A DNA stretch of 64,000 nt from Paenibacillus aurantius (GTDB taxonomy: Bacteria > Bacillota > Bacilli > Paenibacillales > NBRC-103111). The stretch covers positions 2,328,001 through 2,392,000 of the forward strand of contig NZ_CP130318.1 of NCBI RefSeq assembly GCF_032268605.1. Direction: 5' to 3'. Positions 29,152-39,200 of the stretch are shown here, one piece after another. The notes under the pieces are model-generated. The model made no database searches and had not been told where the DNA came from. It saw only the letters and a program-made list of their open reading frames with translations. The position numbers and the translations under genes are program-made. Each line of letters begins with the position of its first letter. Position 1 is the stretch's first letter.

Positions 29152-29826
29152 ATGGAAATGAATCCGATTGCGGGTTATATCGATCATACGCTGCTTAAGC
29201 CGGACGCCACCTCGGAGGCCATCCGCAAGCTTTGCGAGGAAGCGCTGGAGCACCGCTTCTACGGCGTATGTGTAAACAGCCAGTGGGTTTCGTACTGCAA
29301 AGAAATACTGGGAGACTCCGGCGTCAAAATCAGTGCGGTCGTCGGCTTCCCGTTAGGAGCGAACCACAGCGGAGTCAAGGCCTTCGAAGCCCAGCTGGCC
29401 ATTGCCAACGGAGCGGACGAAATCGATATGGTTCTGCCGATCGGCCTGGTGCTGGAAGGCAACTATGACGAAGTCGAACGGGACATCCGCCATGTGGTGG
29501 AAGGGACTTTCCGGAAGAACGTCATCAAGGTCATCCTGGAGACCGGTTTCCTGAACGACGAGCAGAAAATCGAGGCCTGCCGGGCCGCCGAACGGGCGGG
29601 GGCCCATTTCGTGAAAACCTCAACGGGTTTCGGCCCGGGCAAAGCGACGATCGAGGATGTTCGTCTCATGCGGGACACGGTCTCCGAGGAGATGAGCGTC
29701 AAGGCGTCCGGCGGCATCAAGGACCTGGAAACCGCTTTGAGAATGATCGAGGCGGGAGCTTCCCGGCTCGGAACGAGCTCGGGTGTAGCCATTGTGAGCG
29801 GCGTTAAGGGCATCGGCGAGTATTGA
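29152..29826 (+). CDS. deoC: Deoxyribose-phosphate aldolase
   Basis: A 224-residue class I aldolase that splits 2-deoxyribose 5-phosphate into glyceraldehyde 3-phosphate and acetaldehyde in deoxynucleoside salvage. K155 in VKTSTGFGPG is the Schiff-base lysine and K184 in VKASGG its partner (E. coli K167 and K201). IDHTLLKPDA marks the N-terminus. The start ATG 29152 has CGGAGGAG upstream and lies one base after the Nudix gene. Its TGA touches the stop of the convergent transporter gene (TGATCA). Confidence 0.95.
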   Translation: MEMNPIAGYIDHTLLKPDATSEAIRKLCEEALEHRFYGVCVNSQWVSYCKEILGDSGVKISAVVGFPLGANHSGVKAFEAQLAIANGADEIDMVLPIGLVLEGNYDEVERDIRHVVEGTFRKNVIKVILETGFLNDEQKIEACRAAERAGAHFVKTSTGFGPGKATIEDVRLMRDTVSEEMSVKASGGIKDLETALRMIEAGASRLGTSSGVAIVSGVKGIGEY

Positions 29827-30774
29827 TCAGGCGGGCCGGATTTTTTTGAGAACCGGCAAGTAGCATAATGGAAGTGCCGCAAGGGAGCAGACGATGTTGA
29901 ACACCGTCTGGGCGTGGGCGATTTGGGCGGCCGGCGATTCCGAGAACCAGGCCGTCGCCGTGGTTAGAGCAGGCAGAAGCGGGTAGAACAACAGCGCTCC
30001 GCCCAGGTTCAGCAGCACATGCGACCACGCGACGTAGCCGCCGTAGCGGCTTCCGCCGATGCTCGCGATCACGGCCGTGGCGCACGTGCCCACGTTCGCG
30101 CCGATGACGATCGCGATGCCGAGCTCCGGCGGAATCGCCTGCGCGGCGGCCAGGCTCATCGCCATAGCGATTGTGGCGGCGCTGCTGTGGATCAGCGCCG
30201 TCACGGCCGCGCCTGCGGCGATGCCCCACAGCCGGCTCTCCTGCGAGCGCTGGACGAGCCATGCCAGAAGGCCCCGGGCTTTCAGCTCGGGGACGATCGA
30301 CTGCATGACGTCCATGCCGAGCAGGAGACAGGCGAAGCCGGCGGCGGCAAGCGCGCCCGCGCGCAGATGCGGCGCCCAGTCGAGGCGCGCCGGCACGAGC
30401 CCGGCGGACGCCCAGACGGCCGCCGCGGCGAAGAGCAGCGGCACGCCGTACTGCTGCAGGCTGAGGCCGAGCAGCTCGGTGGTGATGCACGTGCCGATGT
30501 TGCTGCCGAGGATGATGCCGAGCGTCTGCGGGAAGGCCAGCAGCCCGCTGTTCACGAGGCCGATGGTCAGGACCGTTACCGCCGTGCTGCTCTGCAGGAC
30601 GGCGGTAAGGGCGGTGGAGGCCAGCAGGCCGCGGGCGGGGGTCTGGGTAAACCGTTCCAGCACGGTTTGGAGCAGGGAGCCGGCCCAGCGGTGGAGCGCG
30701 AACTCCATTCCTTTCATGCCGAGCATAAACATGGCGAAACCCGCGGCGAGCGGGAGGACGATGGCATGCAGCAT
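29827..30774 (-). CDS. Na/Pi-cotransporter family protein
   Basis: 315 residues, almost wholly hydrophobic, with eight or nine membrane segments. It has the two inverted repeat signatures of the Na/Pi cotransporter II family: QSSTAVTVL followed by GSNIGTC, and HSSAATIAM followed by GANVGTC. A PhoU-like tail, seen in longer members, is absent. B. subtilis has a homologue (yqeW) in the same place after yqeV (mtaB). The likely role is sodium-coupled phosphate transport. AAAGGAGA precedes the start. Bases of about 30,040-30,690 reach about 80% GC, which differs from both gene ends. Confidence 0.88.
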   Translation of the reverse strand: MLHAIVLPLAAGFAMFMLGMKGMEFALHRWAGSLLQTVLERFTQTPARGLLASTALTAVLQSSTAVTVLTIGLVNSGLLAFPQTLGIILGSNIGTCITTELLGLSLQQYGVPLLFAAAAVWASAGLVPARLDWAPHLRAGALAAAGFACLLLGMDVMQSIVPELKARGLLAWLVQRSQESRLWGIAAGAAVTALIHSSAATIAMAMSLAAAQAIPPELGIAIVIGANVGTCATAVIASIGGSRYGGYVAWSHVLLNLGGALLFYPLLPALTTATAWFSESPAAQIAHAQTVFNIVCSLAALPLCYLPVLKKIRPA

Positions 30775-30943
30775 GGGAAGCTTGTCTCCTTTTAGATGAA
30801 ATGGTAAACGAGAAGCTTCGCCGCTCCTTGCGGTTTAAGAGTGCGCAGGGGACGGGCGGAATGAATCCATAAGCGGGCAGGCGGGGCTTGGTCAATTCAT
30901 GTATATGCCCGGCCTGCCTTCAGAATGAACAGGAGTGGAAAAG

Positions 30944-32392
30944 TTGGCAGCCGTATATTTGCAACGCAGCCGCAAGATTACCCAGCTCGGAGGAGCCTAT
31001 GGCTCCAAGCTGAACGCCGAGGCCGTATGGGGGGCACAGAAGCATCCGCGCAGCCGGATCGAGCTCGGGCACCCCTGGGTTTACCGCAGTGAAGTGGAAC
31101 GGGTCGAAGGGGACCCGGCTCCGGGCTCCGTCGTTCCGGTCTACAGTCACCAGGGGCAGTTTCTTGCCTCGGGGTATTACAACCCTGATTCGCAGATGAT
31201 CGTCCGCATTGTGGACCATCAGCCGCTCACGGAAATGGACCGGGCCTTTTTCGTCTCCCGATTCCAGGACTGTCGGAGGCACCGCAGCCGGTTTCTTCCC
31301 AACCAGAGCTCTTACCGGGCGGTTTACGGGGAAGCGGATTTCCTTCCGGGACTCATTGTGGACAAAATCTCCGACGTGCTGGTCGTCCAGCTTCTCACCT
31401 TGGGAATGGACCGCTGCCGGGATGTTATCGTGGAAGCGTTGGTGGAGGTCTTTGAGCCGTCCGGCATCTACGAGCGCAGCGATGTGCCCATTCGGGAACT
31501 GGAGGGACTGGAGCAGCGAAAAGGTCCCCTGTACGGGCAGTGCCCGGAGAGGGTCGTTATCGAGGAGAACGGCCTTCAGTTGGAGGTCGATATCCGGGAA
31601 GGCCAGAAGACGGGCTATTTCTTCGACCAGAGGGAGAACCGGGCCGCCATCGAACCGCTCATGAAAGGATGGGGGGGGCGCAGCGGCATCCGGCTGGAGG
31701 AAAGAACCGGGGAAGACGGGATCGCGAAGACCGTTCCGGTCAACGCCAACGGAAAGCCGGTAAGCTATCCCTTTTGGGACGGGGCGACCGTTCTCGAGTG
31801 TTTTTCGCATACGGGCAGCTTTACGCTTCATGCCTGCCAATACGGGGCGAAGAGAGTGACGTGCCTGGACATTTCCGAGCATGCCGTCGAGAGCGCCCGG
31901 GCGAACGTGGAACGCAACGGCTTCCTAGACCGGGTCGAGTTCGTGGTAGCGGATGCTTTTCAATATTTACGGGATCAGGTCAAGGGAAGCGAGCAGCGGA
32001 AAGAGCGGGCGGACGCCGGACAGAAGAAAGTGGACACCTCCAAGCCGCTCGAAGAGGGCGGCCGCACGTGGGATGTGGTCATTCTGGATCCGCCGGCCTT
32101 TGCCAAAACGAGAAGCGCCGTCGAAGGCGCCTGCCGCGGGTACAAGGACATCAACCTTCACGGCTTGAAGTTGGTTAATGAAGGAGGCTATCTGGTTACG
32201 GCCAGCTGCTCCTACCATATGAAGCCGGAGCTGTTTCTTGAGACCGTTCATGCCGCCGCCGCCGATGCCGGGAAAATTCTCCGCCTGATCGAGTTCCGCG
32301 GAGCGGGCAAGGATCACCCCCGCATTCTGGGGGTCGACGAAGGGCATTATTTGAAATTTGCCATCTTTGAAGTGCGGAGCCGGCAAGCCTAA
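30944..32392 (+). CDS. Class I SAM-dependent rRNA (cytosine-C5) methyltransferase, RlmI-like
   Basis: 482 residues. A PUA domain at the start (VYLQRSRK, ELGHPWVYRSEVERVEG) is followed by the Rossmann methyltransferase fold with CFSHTGSFTLHA (motif I), CLDISEHAVE, DPPAFAK and a conserved SCSYHM. The family methylates cytosine in 23S rRNA. Between the PUA part and motif I there is a longer linker than I expect, with a Gly/Arg-rich patch. AGGAG lies 8 nt before TTG 30944, which is my choice; GTG 30935 lies directly on the site. It is divergent from the transporter gene. Confidence 0.87.
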   Translation: MAAVYLQRSRKITQLGGAYGSKLNAEAVWGAQKHPRSRIELGHPWVYRSEVERVEGDPAPGSVVPVYSHQGQFLASGYYNPDSQMIVRIVDHQPLTEMDRAFFVSRFQDCRRHRSRFLPNQSSYRAVYGEADFLPGLIVDKISDVLVVQLLTLGMDRCRDVIVEALVEVFEPSGIYERSDVPIRELEGLEQRKGPLYGQCPERVVIEENGLQLEVDIREGQKTGYFFDQRENRAAIEPLMKGWGGRSGIRLEERTGEDGIAKTVPVNANGKPVSYPFWDGATVLECFSHTGSFTLHACQYGAKRVTCLDISEHAVESARANVERNGFLDRVEFVVADAFQYLRDQVKGSEQRKERADAGQKKVDTSKPLEEGGRTWDVVILDPPAFAKTRSAVEGACRGYKDINLHGLKLVNEGGYLVTASCSYHMKPELFLETVHAAAADAGKILRLIEFRGAGKDHPRILGVDEGHYLKFAIFEVRSRQA

Positions 32393-32419
32393 CGGCTGCA
32401 AGGTCTGCACCAGTACAAG

Positions 32420-32449
32420 GCCTCCTTATCCAGGAGGCTCTCTTTTTTT
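32420..32449 (+). terminator. Intrinsic terminator after the rRNA methyltransferase gene
   Basis: Seven-bp stem GCCTCCT/AGGAGGC with loop TATCC, then TCTCTTTTTTT. Confidence 0.85.
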
Positions 32450-32524
32450 ATGCGCTTTTCTCCTAAATTCCTTGGGATTCTTTTTCCAGTAACGAACAAA
32501 TGATCTCTATCTCCCGCCAAAGTG

Positions 32525-32533
32525 TGATAGAAT
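32525..32533 (+). promoter_or_regulatory. Candidate extended -10 promoter for addB-addA
   Basis: TGATAGAAT carries the TGn extension and a good -10 box; no clear -35 is seen. Confidence 0.35.
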
Positions 32534-32610
32534 AGAGGAAAATTGGTTTGCAGACAGGAAAGAAAGAGCTGGGAAACGGTAGACCCGGCTGCAGCATGAG
32601 GAGGAATACC

Positions 32611-35600
32611 ATGGGTTTGCGGTTCGTAATGGGACGGGCGGGTACCGGCAAAAGCACCCTGTGTTTGAAGGAGATCCGAAAGCGTCTCGAAGAAAGTCCG
32701 GAAGGCCATCCGCTTCTTCTGCTCGTTCCCGAGCAGTCCACCTTCCAGGTGGAGCAAGCGCTTCTGGAATCTCCGGAGATAAAGGGCTACACCCGGGCAC
32801 AAGTATTCAGTTTTCGGAGGCTCGCGTGGCGGGTCATGCAGGAAACCGGACATACGGCAGGCGTTCCTATAGACGATCTGGGCAAGGCGATGCTGCTGCA
32901 GCGCGTTATACATAAACGGAGAAAAGAATGGAAGGTTTTTCAGCAGGCCGAAGGGGAAATGGGCCTGATCGGGGAAATGACCCGGTTCTATAAGGAGCTG
33001 AAACGCTGCGGCATCACCCCGGAGGCTTGGGAGGCGCATACGTCGGACCTGCCCGCGGACCGGGAAGGGACGGGCTGGAAGGACAAGCTCGAAGACCTGT
33101 CCATGCTGTACCGGGAGTATGAGTCGGAGCTGGCCGGGCTTTATTTGGATACGGAGAGCTTCCTGCCCCGTCTGGCCGCCGCCATGCAGGACTGTTCCCT
33201 CCTCGGTGATGCGGAGCTTTGGGTGGACGGGTTCTTCGGCTTTACGCCCCAGGAGCTTGAGGTGATCGTAAAGTGCGCTCTGCACTGCCGCCAGGTGACC
33301 GTTACGTTATGCTTGGACCGCCCTTATGACGCGGGGGAACGTCCGGACGAGCTGGATCTTTTTCACCCTACGGCACGGGCGATGATCCGGCTTAAGGAGC
33401 AGCTGGATGCGCACGGGGCGGAACCGGCGGAAACGGAGATTCTCGATGGAACGGCGCCGCCCCGCTTTGCGGGCAGTCCGATGCTCGCTCATCTGGAAAG
33501 GCAGTACGCCTTGAAGAATCCCTCCCGCGGAGGCACTTACCCGGATGGGCCGGTAGAGACGGGCAAGCCGTCGGTTTCCGTTCATGCCGCTGTTCACCGC
33601 CGGGCCGAGGTAGAAGGAGCCGCCAGGGAAATGCTGAGGCTCGTCCGGGACGAGGGCTTGAGGTGGAGGGATCTATCGGTCCGGGTCAGGAAGCTCGGGG
33701 ATTACAGCGAGCTGATCGGAACGGTTTTCCCCGAGTATGGCATTCCGTATTTCCTGGATGAGAAAAGGTCCGTGGTTCATCACCCGCTGGTGGAATTTAT
33801 CCGTTCCTCCCTTGAGATCATCCAGCATAATTGGCGCTACGAGGCTGTCTTCCGCTGTGTCAAAACGGACTTTCTCCTTCCTCTCGAGGGGGAGGAGGAT
33901 GCCGGGGCCGTCGACCGCAACGGAATGGACGAGCTGGAGAATTATGTCCTGGCCAGAGGCATTCAAGGCTACCGCTGGAAGGATGACCGTAACTGGAGCT
34001 TCCTTCAGCCGGAAGTGCCGGAGGAGGACGACGGAATCACTCCCGAGCCCGGAAGAACGAAGGAGCAGGCCGACAAGCTGACGGCATGCCGCGAGCGGAT
34101 CGTTCCCGTTTTCCAGCGCTTCGAGGAGCGGTTCAAGAACGCCGGCGGACGTGTCTCGGCGATGACCGAGGCTCTCTACGCCCTTCTTGAGGAATGCCGG
34201 GTTCCGGAGAAGCTGGAGGGCTGGAGCGGAGAGGCGCTTAAGTCCGGCCGGCCGGAGAAGGCGAGGGAGCACGGGCAGGTTTGGGACCGGGTGATGGACC
34301 TCATGGATCAGCTGGTCGAGCTGCTTGGGGAAGAAACGGTTACGGCCGAGGGCTTTACCGCGCTTGTGGACACCGGCCTGGAGGCCATCTGCCTCGGCCT
34401 GGTTCCTCCGTCTATGGATGAGGTGCTGGTCGGTACTATGGACCGGACCCGCTCCACACAGAAAAAATACTCCTTTGTGCTCGGCGTCAATGAAGGCGTG
34501 CTTCCGGCTAAGGCGGATGAAACGCCTGTACTTTCAGATGCCGAAAGAGAAAAGCTGAGAGAGTCGGGACTTGATATGCCGGACAGCCTCCGCCGCAGGC
34601 TGCTCGATGAGCAGCTGCTTGTGTACTCCGTTCTCTGCTCCCCCTCGGAGCATTTATGGGTTAGCTACCCTCTTGCCGATGAAGAAGGGAAGTCTCTGCT
34701 TCCTTCCGAGATCATCAAGTCCATCCGGAGATGGTTTCCGGGGCTCGGGGAGGGGCTGCTGCTGGCGGAGCCCGATCCGGAGAGTGCGGAAGAGGAGCAA
34801 ATGGCCTACCTGTCCCGCCGGGAGAAGGCACTCGCCGTTCTTCATTCCCAGCTGAAGCAGGGGGCCGCCGGGCGCCCCGTTTCCGAGCTGTGGTGGGAGG
34901 CCTACAACTGGTTCGCGGGACGGGAAGCGTGGAAGGCCCCGCTGGAACGCCTTGCGGCCTCCCTCACGTACCAGAACCGCGAGAAGCCGCTTGCTCCTGA
35001 AACCAGCCGTCTGCTTTACGGGAATGTGCTTAGGGCGAGCGTTTCCCGAATGGAGCGCTACGTTTCCTGTCCGTTCTCCCAATTCGCTTCTCATGGGCTG
35101 AAGCTTAGGGAGCGGCGCATTTACCGTTTGCAAGCCCCCGATATCGGCCAGCTTTTTCATGCCGCGCTGAGCCATGTGGTCCGGGACATGCAGCAGGACC
35201 AGCTGGAATGGGCCGTTTTGAGACCGGAGGAAGTAGTGGGGAAGGCTTCTGCGATCGTCGACAAGCTGACCCCGCGCCTGCAGAGCGAGATTCTGCTAAG
35301 CACCTCCCGCAACCGCTACATCGCCCGCAAGCTGAAGGAAACGGTCGGACAGGCCACGCTTATGCTGGCCCGGCACCATCAGCTGAGCGAATTCGTTCCG
35401 GTCGGGCTGGAGCTGGGCTTCGGTCCCGGGGAGCCGCTCCCCGCTCTTGCTTTCCGGCTGCCTAACGGCTGCCGGATGGAGATCGTCGGGCGGATCGACC
35501 GGGTGGACCGCGCCGAGCACGGCAGTGAAATTCTTCTCCGGGTACTCGATTACAAATCGAGTGAAACGAATTTGCGCCTGACGGATCTGTTCAACGGACT

Positions 35601-36258
35601 GTCTCTGCAAATGCTGACCTACCTGGATGTCGTTATTACCCATTCGCCGCAATGGCTGGGGCAGAAAGCCCGGCCGGCGGGCGTTCTCTATTTCCATGTT
35701 CACAATCCCCTCATCCAGACGAGCAACGGGCTGCCTGCCCACTCCGTGGAAGCGGAGCTGCGGAAACGATTCAAGATGAAGGGACTCGTGGCGGACGATA
35801 CGGAGATCGTCCGGCTGATGGACCGGGAATTGAAGGACCGGACGGGCTATTCCCAAGTCATTCCGGTTTCGGTAAAAACCGACGGCAGCTTTTCCAAGGT
35901 GTCCTCGGTCGCTTCCCCCCGGCAGTGGGACCTGCTGAGAGGATACGTACGCTCCGTCATCCGGGAGATCGGAACGGAGATAACGAACGGCCAGGTGGGC
36001 ATTGTTCCTTACCAGCAGGGTCCCAAATCGGCTTGCACTTTCTGTTCCTACCGGCCGGTCTGCCATTTCGACGCCCAGCTAGAAGGCAACCAATACCGGC
36101 TGTTCGGGGCGAGAAGCGGGGAGGAAATATGGGAAGCCATGGAACAGACGGCTTCGGCCCTGGAAGGTCCGGAAACGCTTGAAATCCATACCGACCGCAC
36201 CAAGGAAACCGGAACGTCACCGGCAGAGAGAGAAGAGAAAGGAGGACCTTGGCGATGA
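32611..36258 (+). CDS. addB: ATP-dependent helicase/nuclease subunit B (AddB)
   Basis: A 1215-residue subunit of the AddAB helicase-nuclease, which processes double-strand breaks to Chi sites for RecA. Walker A GRAGTGKS has K14. The C-terminal nuclease domain contains LDYKSSETN. The four iron-sulfur cysteines, C820 and C1142-xx-C1145-x5-C1151, follow the spacing of B. subtilis AddB. GAGGAGGAA precedes ATG 32611; an extension to 32548 lacks such a site. The stop overlaps the addA start by four bases. Confidence 0.96.
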   Translation: MGLRFVMGRAGTGKSTLCLKEIRKRLEESPEGHPLLLLVPEQSTFQVEQALLESPEIKGYTRAQVFSFRRLAWRVMQETGHTAGVPIDDLGKAMLLQRVIHKRRKEWKVFQQAEGEMGLIGEMTRFYKELKRCGITPEAWEAHTSDLPADREGTGWKDKLEDLSMLYREYESELAGLYLDTESFLPRLAAAMQDCSLLGDAELWVDGFFGFTPQELEVIVKCALHCRQVTVTLCLDRPYDAGERPDELDLFHPTARAMIRLKEQLDAHGAEPAETEILDGTAPPRFAGSPMLAHLERQYALKNPSRGGTYPDGPVETGKPSVSVHAAVHRRAEVEGAAREMLRLVRDEGLRWRDLSVRVRKLGDYSELIGTVFPEYGIPYFLDEKRSVVHHPLVEFIRSSLEIIQHNWRYEAVFRCVKTDFLLPLEGEEDAGAVDRNGMDELENYVLARGIQGYRWKDDRNWSFLQPEVPEEDDGITPEPGRTKEQADKLTACRERIVPVFQRFEERFKNAGGRVSAMTEALYALLEECRVPEKLEGWSGEALKSGRPEKAREHGQVWDRVMDLMDQLVELLGEETVTAEGFTALVDTGLEAICLGLVPPSMDEVLVGTMDRTRSTQKKYSFVLGVNEGVLPAKADETPVLSDAEREKLRESGLDMPDSLRRRLLDEQLLVYSVLCSPSEHLWVSYPLADEEGKSLLPSEIIKSIRRWFPGLGEGLLLAEPDPESAEEEQMAYLSRREKALAVLHSQLKQGAAGRPVSELWWEAYNWFAGREAWKAPLERLAASLTYQNREKPLAPETSRLLYGNVLRASVSRMERYVSCPFSQFASHGLKLRERRIYRLQAPDIGQLFHAALSHVVRDMQQDQLEWAVLRPEEVVGKASAIVDKLTPRLQSEILLSTSRNRYIARKLKETVGQATLMLARHHQLSEFVPVGLELGFGPGEPLPALAFRLPNGCRMEIVGRIDRVDRAEHGSEILLRVLDYKSSETNLRLTDLFNGLSLQMLTYLDVVITHSPQWLGQKARPAGVLYFHVHNPLIQTSNGLPAHSVEAELRKRFKMKGLVADDTEIVRLMDRELKDRTGYSQVIPVSVKTDGSFSKVSSVASPRQWDLLRGYVRSVIREIGTEITNGQVGIVPYQQGPKSACTFCSYRPVCHFDAQLEGNQYRLFGARSGEEIWEAMEQTASALEGPETLEIHTDRTKETGTSPAEREEKGGPWR

Positions 36259-39200
36259 CATCCGTTATCCCTAAACCGGCCGATTCAACATGGACGAATG
36301 AACAGTGGGATGCCATTTCCCTGTCAGGTGAAAACATTCTCGTGGCGGCTGCCGCGGGGTCCGGCAAGACGGCGGTTCTGGTCGAGCGCATCATCCGTAA
36401 GCTGTCCGACGAAACGGATCCCATGGATGTGGACCGGCTTCTGGTGGCGACGTTTACCAAGGCGGCGGCGAGCGAGATGAAGCAGCGGATCCGGGAAGCC
36501 TTGTCGGCCGCTCTGGAGAAGAGTCCCGATTCGGCTCACCTCCGCTCCCAGCTGGCTCTGCTTAACAAAGCATCCATTACGACTCTTCACTCCTTCTGTC
36601 TGGAGGTCATCCAGCGGCATTACCAGGTCATTCGCCTCGACCCGGGGTTCCGGATCGGGAACGAAACCGAAACGGCCCTCATGAGGCAGGAGCTGCTCGA
36701 AGAATTGATGGAAGAGAACTATGAGCAGGCGGAGGAAGACAGCCCGTTCTGGCGGCTGGTCGACTGGTTCAGCGGAGAGCGCAGCGATGCCGCCCTCTTC
36801 CGTCTCCTCCTGCAGCTGTACGATTCCTCCCGAAGCCATCCTTATCCGGAGCATTGGCTTAAGGAAATGGCCGGGCTTTTTGGCCGGCATGACGAGGAAG
36901 AGGTTGGCGCTTCCGGTCAGGGCTACCTCGCCTGGCAGGAAAGTTTGGCCTCCGATGTGAGGCTGGAGCTGAACGGAATGGCCGGTCTTCTGAAGGAAGC
37001 CGTTAGAATAGCCGAAGGTCCGGGGGGACCGGCTCCCTATCTGACCAGTCTGCAGGAAGAGCTTGCGGCGATCGAAGCGAGGCGCGCTGCGGCCCGCGGA
37101 AGCTGGGAAGACATGTACCAGGCGTTCCAGGACCCGGTTTTCGGACGGCTGAAGGCGTGCAAGGGGGATGAATACGACAAAGCCCTGCAGGACAAAGTCA
37201 AGGCCCTCCGCGATAGCGTCAAGGAAAGGCTCGGCAAGCTGCAAACGGATCTGTTCGGACGGACGGAGGAGCAGTTCCGGCAGGAGCTGGAGAAGACCGC
37301 TCCCCTGATGACGGCTTTGGTGGAGCTGGTGCTTGCCTTCGGGGAACGTTACCAGACCGCTAAGCGGAAAAAAGGACTCGTGGATTTCGCGGATCTGGAG
37401 CATTACTGCCTGCAAATTCTGACGGGAGCCGAATCGGTGCCGGGCCGGCTGGTCCCTTCCGAAGCGGCTGCCGAATACCGGGAGCATTATCTTGAAATTC
37501 TTCTGGACGAGTACCAGGACACGAACCGGGTTCAGGAAGCGATTGTGGAGCTGATCTCCCGGGACGGCAAGGGAAACCGGTTTATGGTGGGCGACGTCAA
37601 GCAAAGCATATACCGGTTCCGGCTGGCGGAGCCGGGTTTGTTTCTGGAGAAATACAAGCGCTTCGGCTCGGACGGCACGGGAGGAGGGCGCCGAATTGAT
37701 CTGGCCCGCAACTTCCGCAGCCGTCAGGAGGTGGTGGACGGGGTCAACTTCCTCTTCCGGCAGATCATGGAGGAGCAGGTAGGAGAAATCCGCTACGACC
37801 CGAGCGCCGAGCTCGTTTGTGGAGCGTCTTATCCGCCTAACGAGCTGGATTTGTCGGTCGAGCTCCTTCTGGTCGACAAGGCCGGGCAGGATGAAGGGAA
37901 AGGGACTTTCTCTCCTGACGAAGGAGAAGAAAGCGGAGGAGCCGATTCCGAGTCCGCTGACGAGCAGTCGGCCGAGAAAGAGGAGCAGGCGGCTCTTCTG
38001 GAAGCGAGGCTGATCGCCTCCCGAATCCGGTCCCTTATGGGAGAGACCGGCCCCCGCTTTCTCACGGCCGGACGAAAGGGCGAGCCGTCCCGGCCGCTCG
38101 AGTACCGGGATATTGTCATCCTCATGCGGGCGACCCAGCAGTGGGCGGGCGTCTTCATGGAGGAGTTCAAGAGGGAAGGCATTCCCGTGTATGCCGAGCT
38201 GAATTCAGGCTATTTCGCTGCCACAGAGGTCGGGGTGATCCTGTCGCTTCTGCAGATCATCGACAACCCGTTCCAGGATATCCCCTTGGCCGGCGTTCTG
38301 CGCTCTCCTATCGTCGGCTTGACGGCGGATGAGCTCGCCCGGATCCGGGCCGCGCACAAGAACGGAAGCTTCTACGAGGCGCTGCTTGCCTATTCGGAAG
38401 CCGCCGCATCCACGCTTCAGGCAGCGGCTGTGTCGGAACAGGCATCGCTTGGCGACAGACTTGCCGGCTTCCCGGGCCGTTCTGACACCATGGCCGGAAT
38501 AGTCAAGGCGTTTCCCGGCAGCCCGGAACCTGAGCTGGCCGCGAAGCTGAGCGTCTTCCTGGACCGGCTCTCCCGCTGGAGAGAGGAAGCGAGGCAGGCC
38601 CCCGTCTCCGATTTGATCGGGCAGCTGTACCGGGAGACCGGATACTTTGATTTCACAGGAGGCCTTCCCGGCGGTTCCCAGCGGCAGGCCAACCTTCGTG
38701 CTCTCTATGACCGGGCCCGCCAGTATGAGGCCACCTCGTTCCGGGGATTGTTCCGCTTCCTGCGCTTCATCGAACGGATGAGGGACGGGGGAGGAGATCT
38801 CGGAACCGCCCGCGCCCTGGGCGAGCAGGAGAATGTAGTGCGGATCATGACCATTCATAAGAGCAAAGGCCTGGAGTTTCCCGTCGTATTCGTAGCGGGA
38901 ACGGGGAAGATGTTCAACCGGCAGGATTTGAACGGAGGTTTCCTTCTTCATAAGGACCTGGGCTTCGGTCCGCGGTTCGTGGATACGGAGCTCCGGGTCT
39001 CGTATCCCACCCTTCCGTCGCTCGCCATCCGCAGGAGGATGAAGATGGAGCTGCTCGCCGAGGAGATGAGGGTCTTGTACGTCGCCCTGACCCGTGCCCG
39101 GGAGAAGCTGTATTTGACGGGAACCGTCAAATCGCTGGAAAGCCAAGCGGCGAATTGGGCCCGAATGCTCGGACATAAGGAACTTGTTCTTCCGGACTAT

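Noticed and set aside
29804-30895. Alternative minus-strand frame over the Na/Pi transporter
   Set aside because: Arg-rich shadow; the other frame has clear membrane helices and QSS motifs.
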